In this document: positions 1 through 12,100 of the stretch, in pieces | Layout: each line of letters starts with the position of its first letter | Numbering within the stretch: position 1 is the stretch's first letter | Origin: Apus apus | Lineage: Eukaryota > Chordata > Aves > Apodiformes > Apodidae | Direction: 5' to 3' | Length of the DNA: 64,000 nt | NCBI RefSeq assembly: GCF_020740795.1 | Contig: NC_067287.1 | Span: forward strand, 16,941,501 to 17,005,500 | Notes under the pieces: generated by a model | Seen by the model: the letters and a program-made list of their open reading frames with translations, nothing else | Database searches by the model: none | Told to the model about the DNA's origin: nothing | Translations under genes and position numbers: made by a program

Positions 1-190
1 GGCTCCTGATGTGACCCTTTCCTCCACTGCACAGCCTAGAGACACTCTAATGCCCTAGCAAGGGTGTAGGTGGTGGCAGGCATGGGCAGAGGGTTGCAAG
101 GCCCCTGCCCTGCCTGCATGCAGCCTGGCATGGCACAGGACCTGCTTGTTCCATTCCACTGAGTCATGGGGCCCATCTCTTCCTGTCCAG

Positions 191-3100
191 AGTCCTCTGA
201 TGACTCCTACGTCTCAGCGGGTGAAGACCCCCTGGAAGCCCCCGTCTTTGAGATTCCCATCCAGGACATGGCAGTGGCCGTGGGGGCGGAGGTGCTGCTC
301 AAGTGCATTGTCACAGCCAATCCCCAGCCAGAAGGTGAGCATCTGTGGAGCTGGGGGGGTCAGGCAGAGGGGCTCTCTGCATGTCCACATCCCACCCACT
401 GAACCATCCCTTGAGGGCACCTGAGCTGTGCAGAGTGGTACATGTAGCTCTGAGCTGAGTGTCTCACGGAGACACTGCCCTGCCTCTCCCCAGGCGGGAG
501 TGAAGTGCCTGGGCACTGCCGGCTAGGCCAGGGTGCAGGCAGGTTGTGGGGCAGGGGGTTTGCTGTTCCCCTGTGCTGGGCCACTGGCCACTGTGGGCAG
601 GGAGGGGTGATGCTCTGATCTGCTGTTGGCACAGCTCAGGTGGTTTCCCGGGGGCAGGGCCCCGGTGCCCGGCTGAGGACTGATGGGCTCCGGGCTTGCT
701 GTAGTCAGATGGCGGGCAGGGGCAGCTGGCGGCAGCCAGAGCCAGGACCTGCCGACAGAGCCGGGCGGGAAGGAAGAGGCTTTGATTCCAGCCTCCACTG
801 GAGGGCAGGAGGATGCCAGGAATTGGAGAGGGGCCGTGGGAACCCAGGGCCGCTCCCCGTAGCAAAGGGGTCCCTAGGCCAGGCAGGGGAGCCTCTGTCC
901 TCATCGGGATCTTGCAAAGACTCCCGGGCAAGCTCGGGTTCCCCTGCCCAAGGGTGACCCTCTCCTCTGCCGGCAGTGTCCTGGAGGAAGGACGGGGTCC
1001 CGCTGCGGAGCAGCACGACGCGGCCCATCAAAGCGGAGGGCGAGCGTCACACCCTGCTTGTCCGGAGCGCTCGGGTAGCCGACGCCGGCCTCTACACTGT
1101 CACGGCGGCCAACGAGGTGGGGGCGACCTGCTGCAGTGCCATCCTCAGCGTAAGGCCCGGTGAGTGCCGGCGGCGGGAGCCACGGGAGCGGAGAGGGCGG
1201 CGGGGGGGCCGGCGCCGCGGCAGGCGGGCTGCCAGCTCGGCCGCTGCTGCCACTGGGAAGAAACCGGCTTCCTTACCCTACAAGGCTCTGTCTGAACCAA
1301 AGCAGCTGACGTGCTGCCGGCAAGAGCAGAGGGATCCTGACGTGGCGGGGGAGCGGGGTCAGGCTGTGAGCATCACCCGCCGCCCAGCAAGCAGCGCAGT
1401 GTCCGGCCTCCCGCCCACCTGCCCTGCTCGCCGCTCTCTGCCCGCGGGGTTACCCCTGCCTGCCCTCCAACCTGCAAACCATGGGGGAACCCCTGCCCTC
1501 CAACCTGCTAGGCATGGGGATACCACTGCCCACACAACCTATTAGCTGTGGGGACACTCAGCCTGCCCACCAAGCTGCCAGCCGGGGGGTACCACGCCTG
1601 CCCCTCCACCCGGCTGGCCGTGGGGATACCCAGCCCGCCACAGCCCCATCCCGGGAGCGTCCGTGGGTAGCGTGCAGAGGAGGCTCAGAGCTGCTCTGGG
1701 AGCTGGAAGCACCAAAAAAAGAATACTCGCTCGGTGGTGCAGCGGGGCTGTACACCGGGCAGGGCAAGCCGGGGACACAGCGCCGGGGGCAGGGGAAGGT
1801 CCCCGTAGCCCCCCGCCCCGTGGTGGGCCCTCCCCCGCGCTGCTGGCCCAGCCCCTGGGGCCGGCCGGCCCTGCGGCGGGGAGGGCTCAGCAGGCCGGCG
1901 GCGCCGCTGGGGCTGGAGACGAGCCCGGCACCGCCGCACCGGCCCCGGGAACGGCGGCTCGGCGGTGCGGCCCTGCCCTGCCCGGCGCGGCTCGGCTCGG
2001 GGCGGGGGCTGCCGGGGCCGCGCTCCCGGGTGAGTGCGGGGGGATGCGGGAGGGCGGGCGGGCCGGTGGGTGGGAGCCGGGGGTCGGGTCCCTCTGCGGG
2101 GGCATAGCCCTCGCCCTGCAGCAGGCAGTCCGTCCGCTTCGCCCTGGTAAGGGGAGCGGGGGCGTGAGAGCGCTCCGGCAGCCGGGCTAGAGCGGGGCCA
2201 GCACCCCCTGCGCGGCGGTCGGGCCGTGCCAGCACCCGGCGTCCCTCGCTGCTCCCCACCTCGCACCCCCTCGCCCCGGCTCCCATATGCATCCCGCACC
2301 CCGCCTGTCCCCCATCCCGGCCCCGGGTGGGCTCCCCGCGCACGGGCCCGGCCCCCCGGGGAGCCGACAGGCGGCCGGCAGGGCTGCCAGCGGAGCGCAG
2401 CTGCCAATGTCACCTTCAGCCCTCGCCGGCTCGGGGCAGGGACAGCCATCCCGGGAATCTGGGCGGCTTAAGGATGGGAGCGCGGGCTGCTGCGTAAGAG
2501 CCACTTGAGCCCTGCTGTCGCCTTGCGGGATATCGCGTCCCCTTATCGTCCCGTTGAGTGCTCCTCACCCCCTCCCCCTGCGCGGCCCCGCACCCCTTCG
2601 CTGCCGGCTGCTGCTGAGCTGGAACGTGGCATGGGATGGATGTTCCCAGGCACTCTGGGGGTGCAGGGTGGTGGGGAGGGGTGCTCTGACTCACCTGCCC
2701 CGCTCTGGCTGCTACCAGCTTCTTATTCAGCCTCTCATGTGCTAGCCCCGGCTGTGGAGCGGCATGGGAACTTGGCACCCCCCCTCGGCCAGGCCAGCCC
2801 TATCACCTCTGATGAGGAGTACCTGAGTCCCCTGGAAGAGTTCCCTGAATCTGGCACCCCTCAGCACCGACCGGCCATGAAGCTGCAGCCTAGAGCCGAG
2901 CATGGGGCTGCCCACAGCTCCCCAGAGAGTACCTTCAAGGCTGCACCCACCTTTGAGGTGAGATGAACCCCCTCCCTGCGACCTGGCACCTTACAGTGTT
3001 CTGTAACCACAGCCCTGGGGTTCCCAGAGCCAGGAGGTGCTAGGAGGTGCCAGCACAGGCCTTCCTACCCCCTGATCTGGGGTGCTCCCAGCACATGGAC

Positions 3101-6100
3101 AGACTCCACCCCGCCAGCTTCCTTGGTACTCCAGGGCTTTTGATGTGATGGGGGACACATAGCCTTGGGTGCAGTGGTGAGGATGCATGGCCCTGGTTGT
3201 TGGTAGGTTCTTGCTGCTCTCTGACCCCTGCTTTCCCAGGTGTCCCTGTCAGACCAGTCAGTGCTGGAGGGGCAGGATGTCAGCATGAGCGTCCGCGTCC
3301 GTGGGGAGCCCAAGCCCATCATTTACTGGTGAGTCCTGGTGTTTGCTGGGTCACAGCTGGTCAGAAAAGGAGGGGAAAGGCAAGGTGACCTTCCCATCTG
3401 GGGGTGGGAAGCTCAGAGCTCTGGTCCTGAGCAGGGTTGGGGTTTGAGGAGAGCGGTCATTTAGGGACAGCCAGGCTGGGGATTTAGGGCCAAGTGTGAT
3501 CATGCCATGTGTGTCCTGAGCAGGCTGAGGAACCGGCAGCCAGTGAAGTATGGCCGCCGGCACCACGCAGAGGCGGAAGGGGCGCGGGGGCTTTTCACGC
3601 TGCACATCCTGGCGGCGGAGCGCACTGACACCGGCTTCTACACCTGCAAGGCCGTCAACGAGTATGGCACCAAGCAGTGTGAGGCCAAGCTGGAGGTCAG
3701 AGGTAAAATCCCCGGGCTTGTCCCCCTGGGCCCAAGGGGCCAGCTGGCTCCAGTGCCCTGCATGAGCTGTGTGGGGGGAAGGGGCCACTGCAGACCCCCC
3801 CTCGGTGGTGCTGCGGAAGAAGGGGACGAGCCAGCCTGCCCTTTCATTCTGCAGCTCAGGTGGGTGCAAGCTGGGAGCAGGAAAGTGGAGGTACATGTCT
3901 GGGGCTGCCCAGAGAGGCTGACCCTGCAGCAGAGGGTAGGCTGCCCTGCTGCCCTGTCCGTGCCCCTGCTGTTGATGTGCAACTCCATGGCCCTGGGTCC
4001 CACCACCCAGCTGTGCAGAGCCCCCGCTGGCCTGACCAAGATCCCGCTGCTCCCTGCAGCCCAGCTTAACCTGATGTCCCCCCACATCCCCATCCCTGGG
4101 GCTGGGTGTTGCCCCTGGTGGCACAGGGAGGCTTTTTGCCTTTGGTGGCCCTGCGGGGCACGTGTTCCCCCACCGTGCTAACAGCTCCCTCCCTGCCCCA
4201 AGCAGCCTGCTGGATGCGTGCCAGGCACAGGGCAGCGTGGAGAGGTCCCTCTTGTCCATTTCCAGCAGTAGCCCGTATGCATTGGTCGGAGTTCCAGCCC
4301 TTTTCTCTTGCTAGCTCTCCCCAGTCCTGCTGTGGTCCTCCCAGGACCCCAACATATGTGTGCAAGTGGAAGCGGGGGCAGGGAGCGTGGGACTGATCTG
4401 GTAGCCAGGCTCTGCCTGGCATCCCCCAAGGCTAGGGAAGGAGCCTACAGGGACAAGTGTTGCTGCCTCCCTCCTCTTACCCTTTGCTGTGTGTGCCCTG
4501 CTCCCCCCAGCCCTCCCTGCTGATGGCTGCCTGAGCACCCCAGGCTGCTCCCATCCTGCCCTGGCCTTGGCTGCACTGCTTGTACCCTGCCAGGACCCCG
4601 CTCCCAGCCTCTGGCAAAGCGCAGCGGCACGAAGGTGGGAGCAGGAGCCAGCCCAGTGCCCCACAGTTGACAGGAGCTGGGCTGCGGGGGCAACAACTGA
4701 AGCCCCGTCCCCTCTTGGGGGGCTCAGCAGGTGGCTCTGTGCCCTGGTGCACGCTCGCACCCCTCGTCCCGGCGCTGGCGTGTGCCTGCGTGCGTGCCCG
4801 CCCCATCGCTGCTGCACTAACCCTTCCGCTTGCTGACTGCGGTTTTTGTCTGTATGCAGGGGGAGTACGATAAGGGGGTGCATCTCTCAGAGCCGTGGCC
4901 GCGGGGCTCTTAGTTGGACACCTCTTAGGCAGTGGACCTCACCTTGTGTTATTACCTTCTGCTCCATCCGCCGCCTCGTCCTGGACGCACCGCGGGGACG
5001 CGCGGGCCCTCGACTGTGGGCAGGGGCTCACTGGATGGTTGGGGGAGGCGTAACTGAGGCGGGGGGGGAGTGGGGGGAGCGGCAGGGGAGCACCAGGCAC
5101 CCCCTCAGCCAGGCCAGGGTGACCGTACAATGCTGTCTTGTCTCTTGCTCCATCCGTTTGTCCCTGTCCACGTGTCCTGCTGCTCCTCTCCTTGTTGCCC
5201 AGGGAGGGGGAGCAGGGAGCTGAGCCCACAGTGGCCATTGTGCCAACCAGGGCTGTAGGGAAGGGGCTGCGGTGCAGTGGCAGTTCTGCAATGGTCACCT
5301 CAGAGCGCAGGGGACAGGAGACCAAGGGGACCCTTGCAGGGGAGCACCCTGACCCAGCTGCAGAGGGGAGGGACAGCACCAGCCCCTTTGGCTTCACAGC
5401 AGCCACCTGAGTGCTGGCCAGGCCACCATGAGATGTCCCTTGCAGCCCCAGGGCTTGGGGTCCGCCCGGAGCATCCCCTAGCTCTGGGTCTCTTCTCCCT
5501 GGGGAGGGGGCTTGGTGGGGGGTGGGCTGCAAGGCTGTGACCCTTTTTTTTGTAGCTCTAATAAAATCTGTTTGGTAAAGTGCTGTGTGGTGTGTTCCTG
5601 GCATGGACACCTCCCCTCACCCCCGGTCCCTTCCCTGCCTCAGCTCTGCTTTCCACATCTCGCCCCCCATTCCCACCCTTGCCTGTTGCACTCCCTGCCC
5701 ACTGCACCGGGCCCCCTCCCTGCATGTTCCCCCTGCCCAGCATGTTCTTTCCTTTCATCCTGCCACTTCTCATGGTTGCTTTTCAGTTGCTGAGACGCGT
5801 CTCTCTTTCTTTCTCTCTCCCCCCTTCCTGGGCAGCTCGCCCTGAGTGCCAGTCCCTGGCCATCGTGGTTCCCCTGCAGGACGTGGTGGTCGGGGCAGGG
5901 GAGCTGGCCCTCTTTGAGTGCATGGTGGCTGGCCCACCAGACATGGACGTGGACTGGCTTTCCCGGGGCCGGCTGCTCCAACCCGCCCTGCTCAAATGCA
6001 AGATGCATTTTGATGGGCGCAAGTGCAAGCTGCTGCTCACTTCCGTGCATGAGGACGACAGCGGGATCTACACCTGCAAGCTCAGCACTGCTAAAGGTAA

Positions 6101-9100
6101 GTGATGGTCATGCAGCTCCCTGGGGTGAGTCTCAGTTGGGGCTGCTGGACATGGATGTCCCCAGCCTGTCCCTTGGTTTGGGGCTTTGGTCCCCTGGGAT
6201 GTGGTTGTGAGTGCTGGAGGTGGGGGCTAAGGGAGTGGTTGCTGCCTCAGGAGCTGGGAAAGCTGGCATGCATCAGTCCTTGGACTCCAGCACCCTGAGC
6301 ATTGCAGCCCTGTCAGTCCACACAGCTCCTCTACTAGCATGCATTTAGCTCCCAGAAACGTGGGGAGATGCATTTGCCCTGGAGCCCAAGTGTCCTTGTC
6401 CCCTGTGCCTCCGGGCATCCAGCTCTGGCACTGATGTGTCCCTGCTGGCCTGGGAGGTGGCAGCAGGGGTGGGGGTCAGGTCTGACCACCCGCTTCCACT
6501 AAGATATCACTGGTGGCAGCTGGGAAAGGTCAGTAGGACCCATCCTCTGTCCCATCGCTCCAATTCCCTGTGCCTGTGCATGCTGCACACAGCCTCTGTC
6601 CCATGCAGGGACAGGGGCAAAGGTCCCTTTCTCATTCCCCAGCCTGCCTGAATAGCCCCTCAGCAGTCGACTGGGCTGTGGTGGGTGCGGGGGGCAGTGG
6701 CACTCCCAGCACCCTGCAGCTGGTGCCTGTGCATCCCTCGATGGGGGAGGCTGTATGCTTCTGGGAATTTAAGAGCAGCAGCAGTTTTGGGTGCAGGGAC
6801 GTGAGGCTGTGCCAGAGCATGGTGTCAATCCCTGCCTAGGTGGCTGACCACATCATCACTGTGAACCAGTCCTTGTTGCAAAACCCCCCATCTAGAGCAT
6901 CCAGCTGTCCTCATGTTGCCCCTGGATGCTGTGTGTGCTGGCACTACCTGCTTCAGTATCACTGCCCTGTCCCAGGGGCTAGGCCAGTTTTGACACCCTG
7001 GCCCATGAGATTACAGGGAACCCCCCCATCCCACCTTGTTGCTGGCTTCTGTACTGCTGGCAGGGGAGGAAACAGGCACCCCGCTGCCAGCAGAGCCCAA
7101 GCCCTGGGCCACAGGGACCTTGCTAACACCTGTACCCCTCCTGCCACATGCAAGGAATGAGTCTGGCACCCAGCACACCCGGGCTCAGCCCTTGCGGTGT
7201 GTGGGGTAGCTCAGCTGCAACCACATTGGCTGCTGGGAGTGCAGACAGAGGTATTGCAGGCTGCCTCCTGCCAGGTACACACGTGTGCCATGCAGGCCTC
7301 ACCCCTGCCCACTCTCCTTGCAGATGAGCTGACCTGCAGTGCTCGGCTGACAGTGCAGCCCTCTGTGCAGCCGCTCTTCACCCGCAAGCTGGAGGACGTG
7401 GATGTGGTGGAAGGGCGGACAGCACGTTTTGACTGCATGATCAGTGGGACTCCCCCTCCGGTGGTTATCTGGACCCATTTTGGTAATCCCCAAGCCTGGA
7501 GAGCTTTCCCAGGGCCCTGCAGGGAGGCCTCTCCCATCCCTTTGTGGGCTGCACCCAAGGGCTCATGCCTGGCTGGTGCTGATGCTGGTGCGTGTTTCCA
7601 TACAGGCAAGCCAGTGCAGGAGGGGGAGAATGTGCGGATCCAGCAGGACGGGGGGCTGCACTCACTGGTTGTTGTGCATGTGGGCAGTGAGGATGAGGGG
7701 CAGTACACGGTGACCGCCAGGAATGCCCATGGCCATGTGGAGTGCTCTGCTGAGCTCTATGTGGAGGAGCCACGGCCATCTGCTGCCTCCCAGATGTAAG
7801 AGTCAGGGGTCTCCAGGATCTGCATCCCCTCTGGGATTTGGGGGAAAATGCGCTTGTGCAAAGCCTGAGTGCTGGGGCTGGGCTGGGGGGCACCATTTTC
7901 CCACCACAAGCACATGTGGGTTCTTGCAGCTCCAAGCTGGAGAAGATGCCATCCATTCCAGAGGAGCCAGAGCAGGCAGAAACAGAGACAGAGTGTTTCA
8001 CCATGCCCGATTTCCTGAAGCCGCTGCACAACCTCGACGTGGTGGAGTCCAAGGAGGCTGTGCTGGAGTGCCAGGTGGCTGGGATGCCCTACCCCTCCAT
8101 CACTTGGTTCCACAATGGCTCCCGCATTGACAGCACGGATGACCGCAAGATGATGCAGTGTAGGGCTCCCCGCTGCCCTCCCCTCCCCCTTGGGGAAGGG
8201 GAGACACCCTGGGAGGAGGCAACACCCTCCAGACCTTCATGCCCCATGAGGCAGGGAGGGGAGTTCTGCACCACTTGGCTAGTGGAATCTTACCTGTGTC
8301 CCCCTGTCCCCCCATCAGATAAGGATGTCCATCGCCTGGTGTTCACGGCTGTCACCCACGCACATGCTGGTGTCTATAAAAGTGTCATCGCCAACAAAGT
8401 GGGGAAGGCCACATGCTACGCACACCTCTATGTCACTGGTAAGCAGCAGTGAGCACCACCAGGGGATGTGCAGCCACTCGCTGCAGCCCTACCAGGCTGG
8501 GGATCAGTGGCCCTGTAGCAAGGTCCTAGGATGACAGGATCCCAGGGCAGTTCAGGTTGGAGGGGACCTCAGGAGGTCTCTAATCCAACCTGAATGTGGG
8601 GTCAGCTGTGCAGTCCTCATCTTGTGTGGTCAGGATCCATCTCTGGACCCCCAGGTCTCACACAAGACTTACTGGCAGCATCAGCCCCACAGAGGCTGCC
8701 AGGCTGAGCCTCCACTGGGGAACCAGTGAAGGTCACTGGCCCCATCTGTCCCCTCCAGCCCACATCTCCAAGGGTGTAAGGAGCTGTGGCTGTGGCCATG
8801 ATCACACCTCTGCCTGCTTCCCCATGCAGATGTGGTACCAACACCTCCAGATGGGCCTCCCACCGTGGCCTCAGTGACAGGCAGAGCCATCACACTGACC
8901 TGGAATAAGCCCAAGTGGCTGGACACTGCCATAGGTGAGGGGGCTGGGGATGGGTGGGGGCTGAGCAGCGGGTGGGCAGGGAGTGGGTGATGCTGTGTTG
9001 GCATGCACAGGCTAGCCTGATGCTGGGGACTCTGCAATGACCCTCTACCCTTGCAGACCCTAACTCGGTGACCTACGTGGTGCAAATGCAAGTGCTGGGC

Positions 9101-12100
9101 ACAACACAGTGGTTGGTGCTGGTGGCTGGCGTGGGGAAAACCACCTACACAGTGTATGGGCTGACCAAGGGTGCCCAGTACCTCTTCCGTGTCATCACTG
9201 CCACCCCGAAGACCAACAGCAAGCCCTCCCCGCCTGTGGGGCCTGTGCAGCTTCTGGACCGGGGTGAGAGGGGCAGTGGGGAGGGAATGGGTAGCTGGGG
9301 TGGAGGGGTCTCTGTCCCTGCTGGGGTGGTAATCTGGGCAGGGCTGGGTGATGTGGGGTCTGGAAGTGGTGGTGATGATGTGGGGCCTCTTCCAGGTCCG
9401 TACCTGGAAGAGGCTCCGGTCATCCTGGACAAGCCAGATGTGGTGTACATGGTGGAGGGTCAGCCAGCCTCCATCACCATCACTATCAACCATGTGGAGG
9501 CCACTGTCACCTGGAAGAGGTAGGACATGGCGCTGTTTCCACTGCCTGCCCCATGCCCAGCATTACCCCACAGGGTGCAAAAAGCAGCTTCTGTACCAGC
9601 TCCTTATGCAGCCTGTGGTGGGTGGGGGGTCCTTCCCTGGGGCCAGGCTCGACATACAGGCAAGGGTGATGCCCAGCACGGTGAAGAGCTGTATGGAGGC
9701 GGGGGCTTTTTTTGGGGAAGCACTGGCTGTGGGGTGTGAAGTGTTGAGAGCTGCTCAGGAGGCAGAGCTCGCAATAGGATGTGAGCTGTTTGCAGGGGCT
9801 GCAGGGCAGAAGCCAGGGCTGTCTGTGGGTCAGGAGGTGACCATGGGGCTGGGGGGTGGGAGCTCTTGATGGGACTGGGGCTGCCTGTGGGGCTGTGATG
9901 TGGCAGCTGGTGTGCCTGCAGGGGCGGGCAGGTGCTGGGGGACAAGGAGGGCGCCTGTGAGGTGACGATGCCGGACGATGACCAGCACTGCCTGCGACTG
10001 CTGCGCGTGGGCCGGGGGGCGGTGGGGTCGCTGGCCTGCGAGGTGAGCAACCGCCACGGCACTGCCTGCTGCACCCTCCGCCTCCGCCTCGCAGGTAGGT
10101 GCCCTCTTGCCCGGGGGCTGTGCCCCTCTGCTGGGGGGTGGCACTGCCCTGCGTGCCATAGCGGGGGGTCATTGCCCTACAGGGTGGCATTGCTTCTCAG
10201 TGCTCCATACTCGTGTGCCATGGGGGTGCTGCTCTGTAAGGTGGTAATGCCCCATGGAGCTGAAAACCCATGAACCATGTGCTGACACTGCTGACTGGTG
10301 TCCTATACCCATAGCTGACTTTTCAGAAGAAGTGTCCATATGTAGTAGGTAGATGCCACCCCACCAGTGCCCCATGCCCACGTGCCATGAATGGCACCAC
10401 CCTACAGTGCCTCACACCAAGGGTGAACTGCCCCACAGAGCTGCAGGCACATGCGATAAGTGTCCTACCCTGTAGTGTCCTGCTCCTGTGTGGCACTGTC
10501 CCATGGCGCCCCATGCCCCATCTCTTGGCAGAGGCACCACGCTTTGAGTCCATCATGGAGGACATTGATGTCCAGGAAGGGGAGACGCCACGCTTTGCTG
10601 TGGTAGTTGAGGGAAAACCGCTGCCGGACATCATGTGGTACAAGGTGGGCTGGGACCCCTTCACCCCCTCCCTGACCTACAGCCCTCCCCCCTCAATCCA
10701 CTCCCTCCACTGCCTTACCTGGGTCACTGCACTGGGGGTTTGGGGTTGTTTTCACTCGCAATGATGCAGGATGCACCCCATGCCCCAACCACAGGGAAAG
10801 GGTGGTGGGAGCTGGTCGGGGATGGGACAGGACTCCCCTGATGCCCCTGCTACCCCCAGGATGGGGTCCTCTTGGAGGAGAGTAGCCACCTGAGCTTCGT
10901 GTATGAGGACAACGAGTGCTCACTAGTGGTGCTGGGTGCCGCTGAGCCTGACAGTGGTGTCTACACCTGCACAGCCAAGAACCTGGCCGGGGAGGTCTCC
11001 TGCAAAGCGGAGCTGGTGGTTCGATCAGGTATGACTGGCCGTCCCCTGGCCCTGAGGAGCAGAGGCTGGGTGCCCTCTTGCCCCCTGCCAGCACCTTTCC
11101 TTCCCCCAGCCCAGCCCACTGCCGATGCTGCCATGGAGGAGGATGCGCTGCATAAGGCACGACGCCTGACTGATTACTATGATGTGCATGAGGAGATTGG
11201 GAGGTACGGGGCTGCTGGCATGGTGAGTGGCAGGGCACCCTGGGCGCCACAGGAACAAGGGTGCTGGAGCCAGGCTGCATGCTGGGGCTCTGTCCATCAG
11301 TAGTGAGCTCCATGGTATGCCAGATCCTGATGTGCTGGGGCTGCTCTCAGCCATCATTGGATGCCCTGGTGCCAGCACAAGGTGGGGAGCTGGGGTGGCC
11401 GGGGCAAAAACAGGCCTGAGGTGGATGGTCCTGGAGCCTTGCTGGGGCTGTGGGCAGCTCCCTGTGGAGAGGGCACCTGCCCCAGCTGCTCATGGAAGGG
11501 GTGGTCTTCTGCTCCCCCGCTTTCTTATTCCCTCTTGCCCTTGCTACACTGCAGAGGGGCTTTCTCCTACCTGCGGAGGGTGACAGAGAAGAGCAGCCGG
11601 ATGGACTTTGCTGCAAAGTTCATCCCCGGGAGAACCAAGGCCAAGCAGTCGGCACGCCGGGAGCTGCACATCCTCTCGCAGCTGGACCACGAGCGCATCG
11701 TCTTCTTCCATGATGCCTTCGAGAAGAAGAATGCCGTTATCATTGTCATGGAGCTATATCCTCTGGGTTCTGCTTCAGGAACTCACAGCGCTGGGGATGA
11801 GGGAGGTTTTGGGGGGGATGGGTGGGCAGAGCAGGTGAGAAGGAGCTGGGTGCCCAGGAGGGTGCAGGGCATGGTGAGACATGGAGTTTCTGTGTTCCTT
11901 GACTGGGCCCAGCTGTGCTGAGGAAGAGCTGCTGGATAGGATGGCAAGGAAGCCTTCAGTGTGTGAGTCTGAGGTGGGTGAACCCTAGGGGAGGGAAAGT
12001 GATGGGGGAGGGAAGGAGCCTGGGGATACTGGGGTCTGTCCCAGCCCAGGAATGTGCAACATTCGTTTTATCAGGCTACAAGGCAGCTACAGCCCACACC

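Noticed and set aside
1558-2343. 261-codon antisense frame in the SPEG CpG island
   Set aside because: Arg/Pro/Gly-rich translation as expected for any CpG island; no motif.
3351-4259. 302-codon antisense frame across a SPEG exon
   Set aside because: Shadow of the SPEG coding exon and adjacent GC-rich intron; no protein features.
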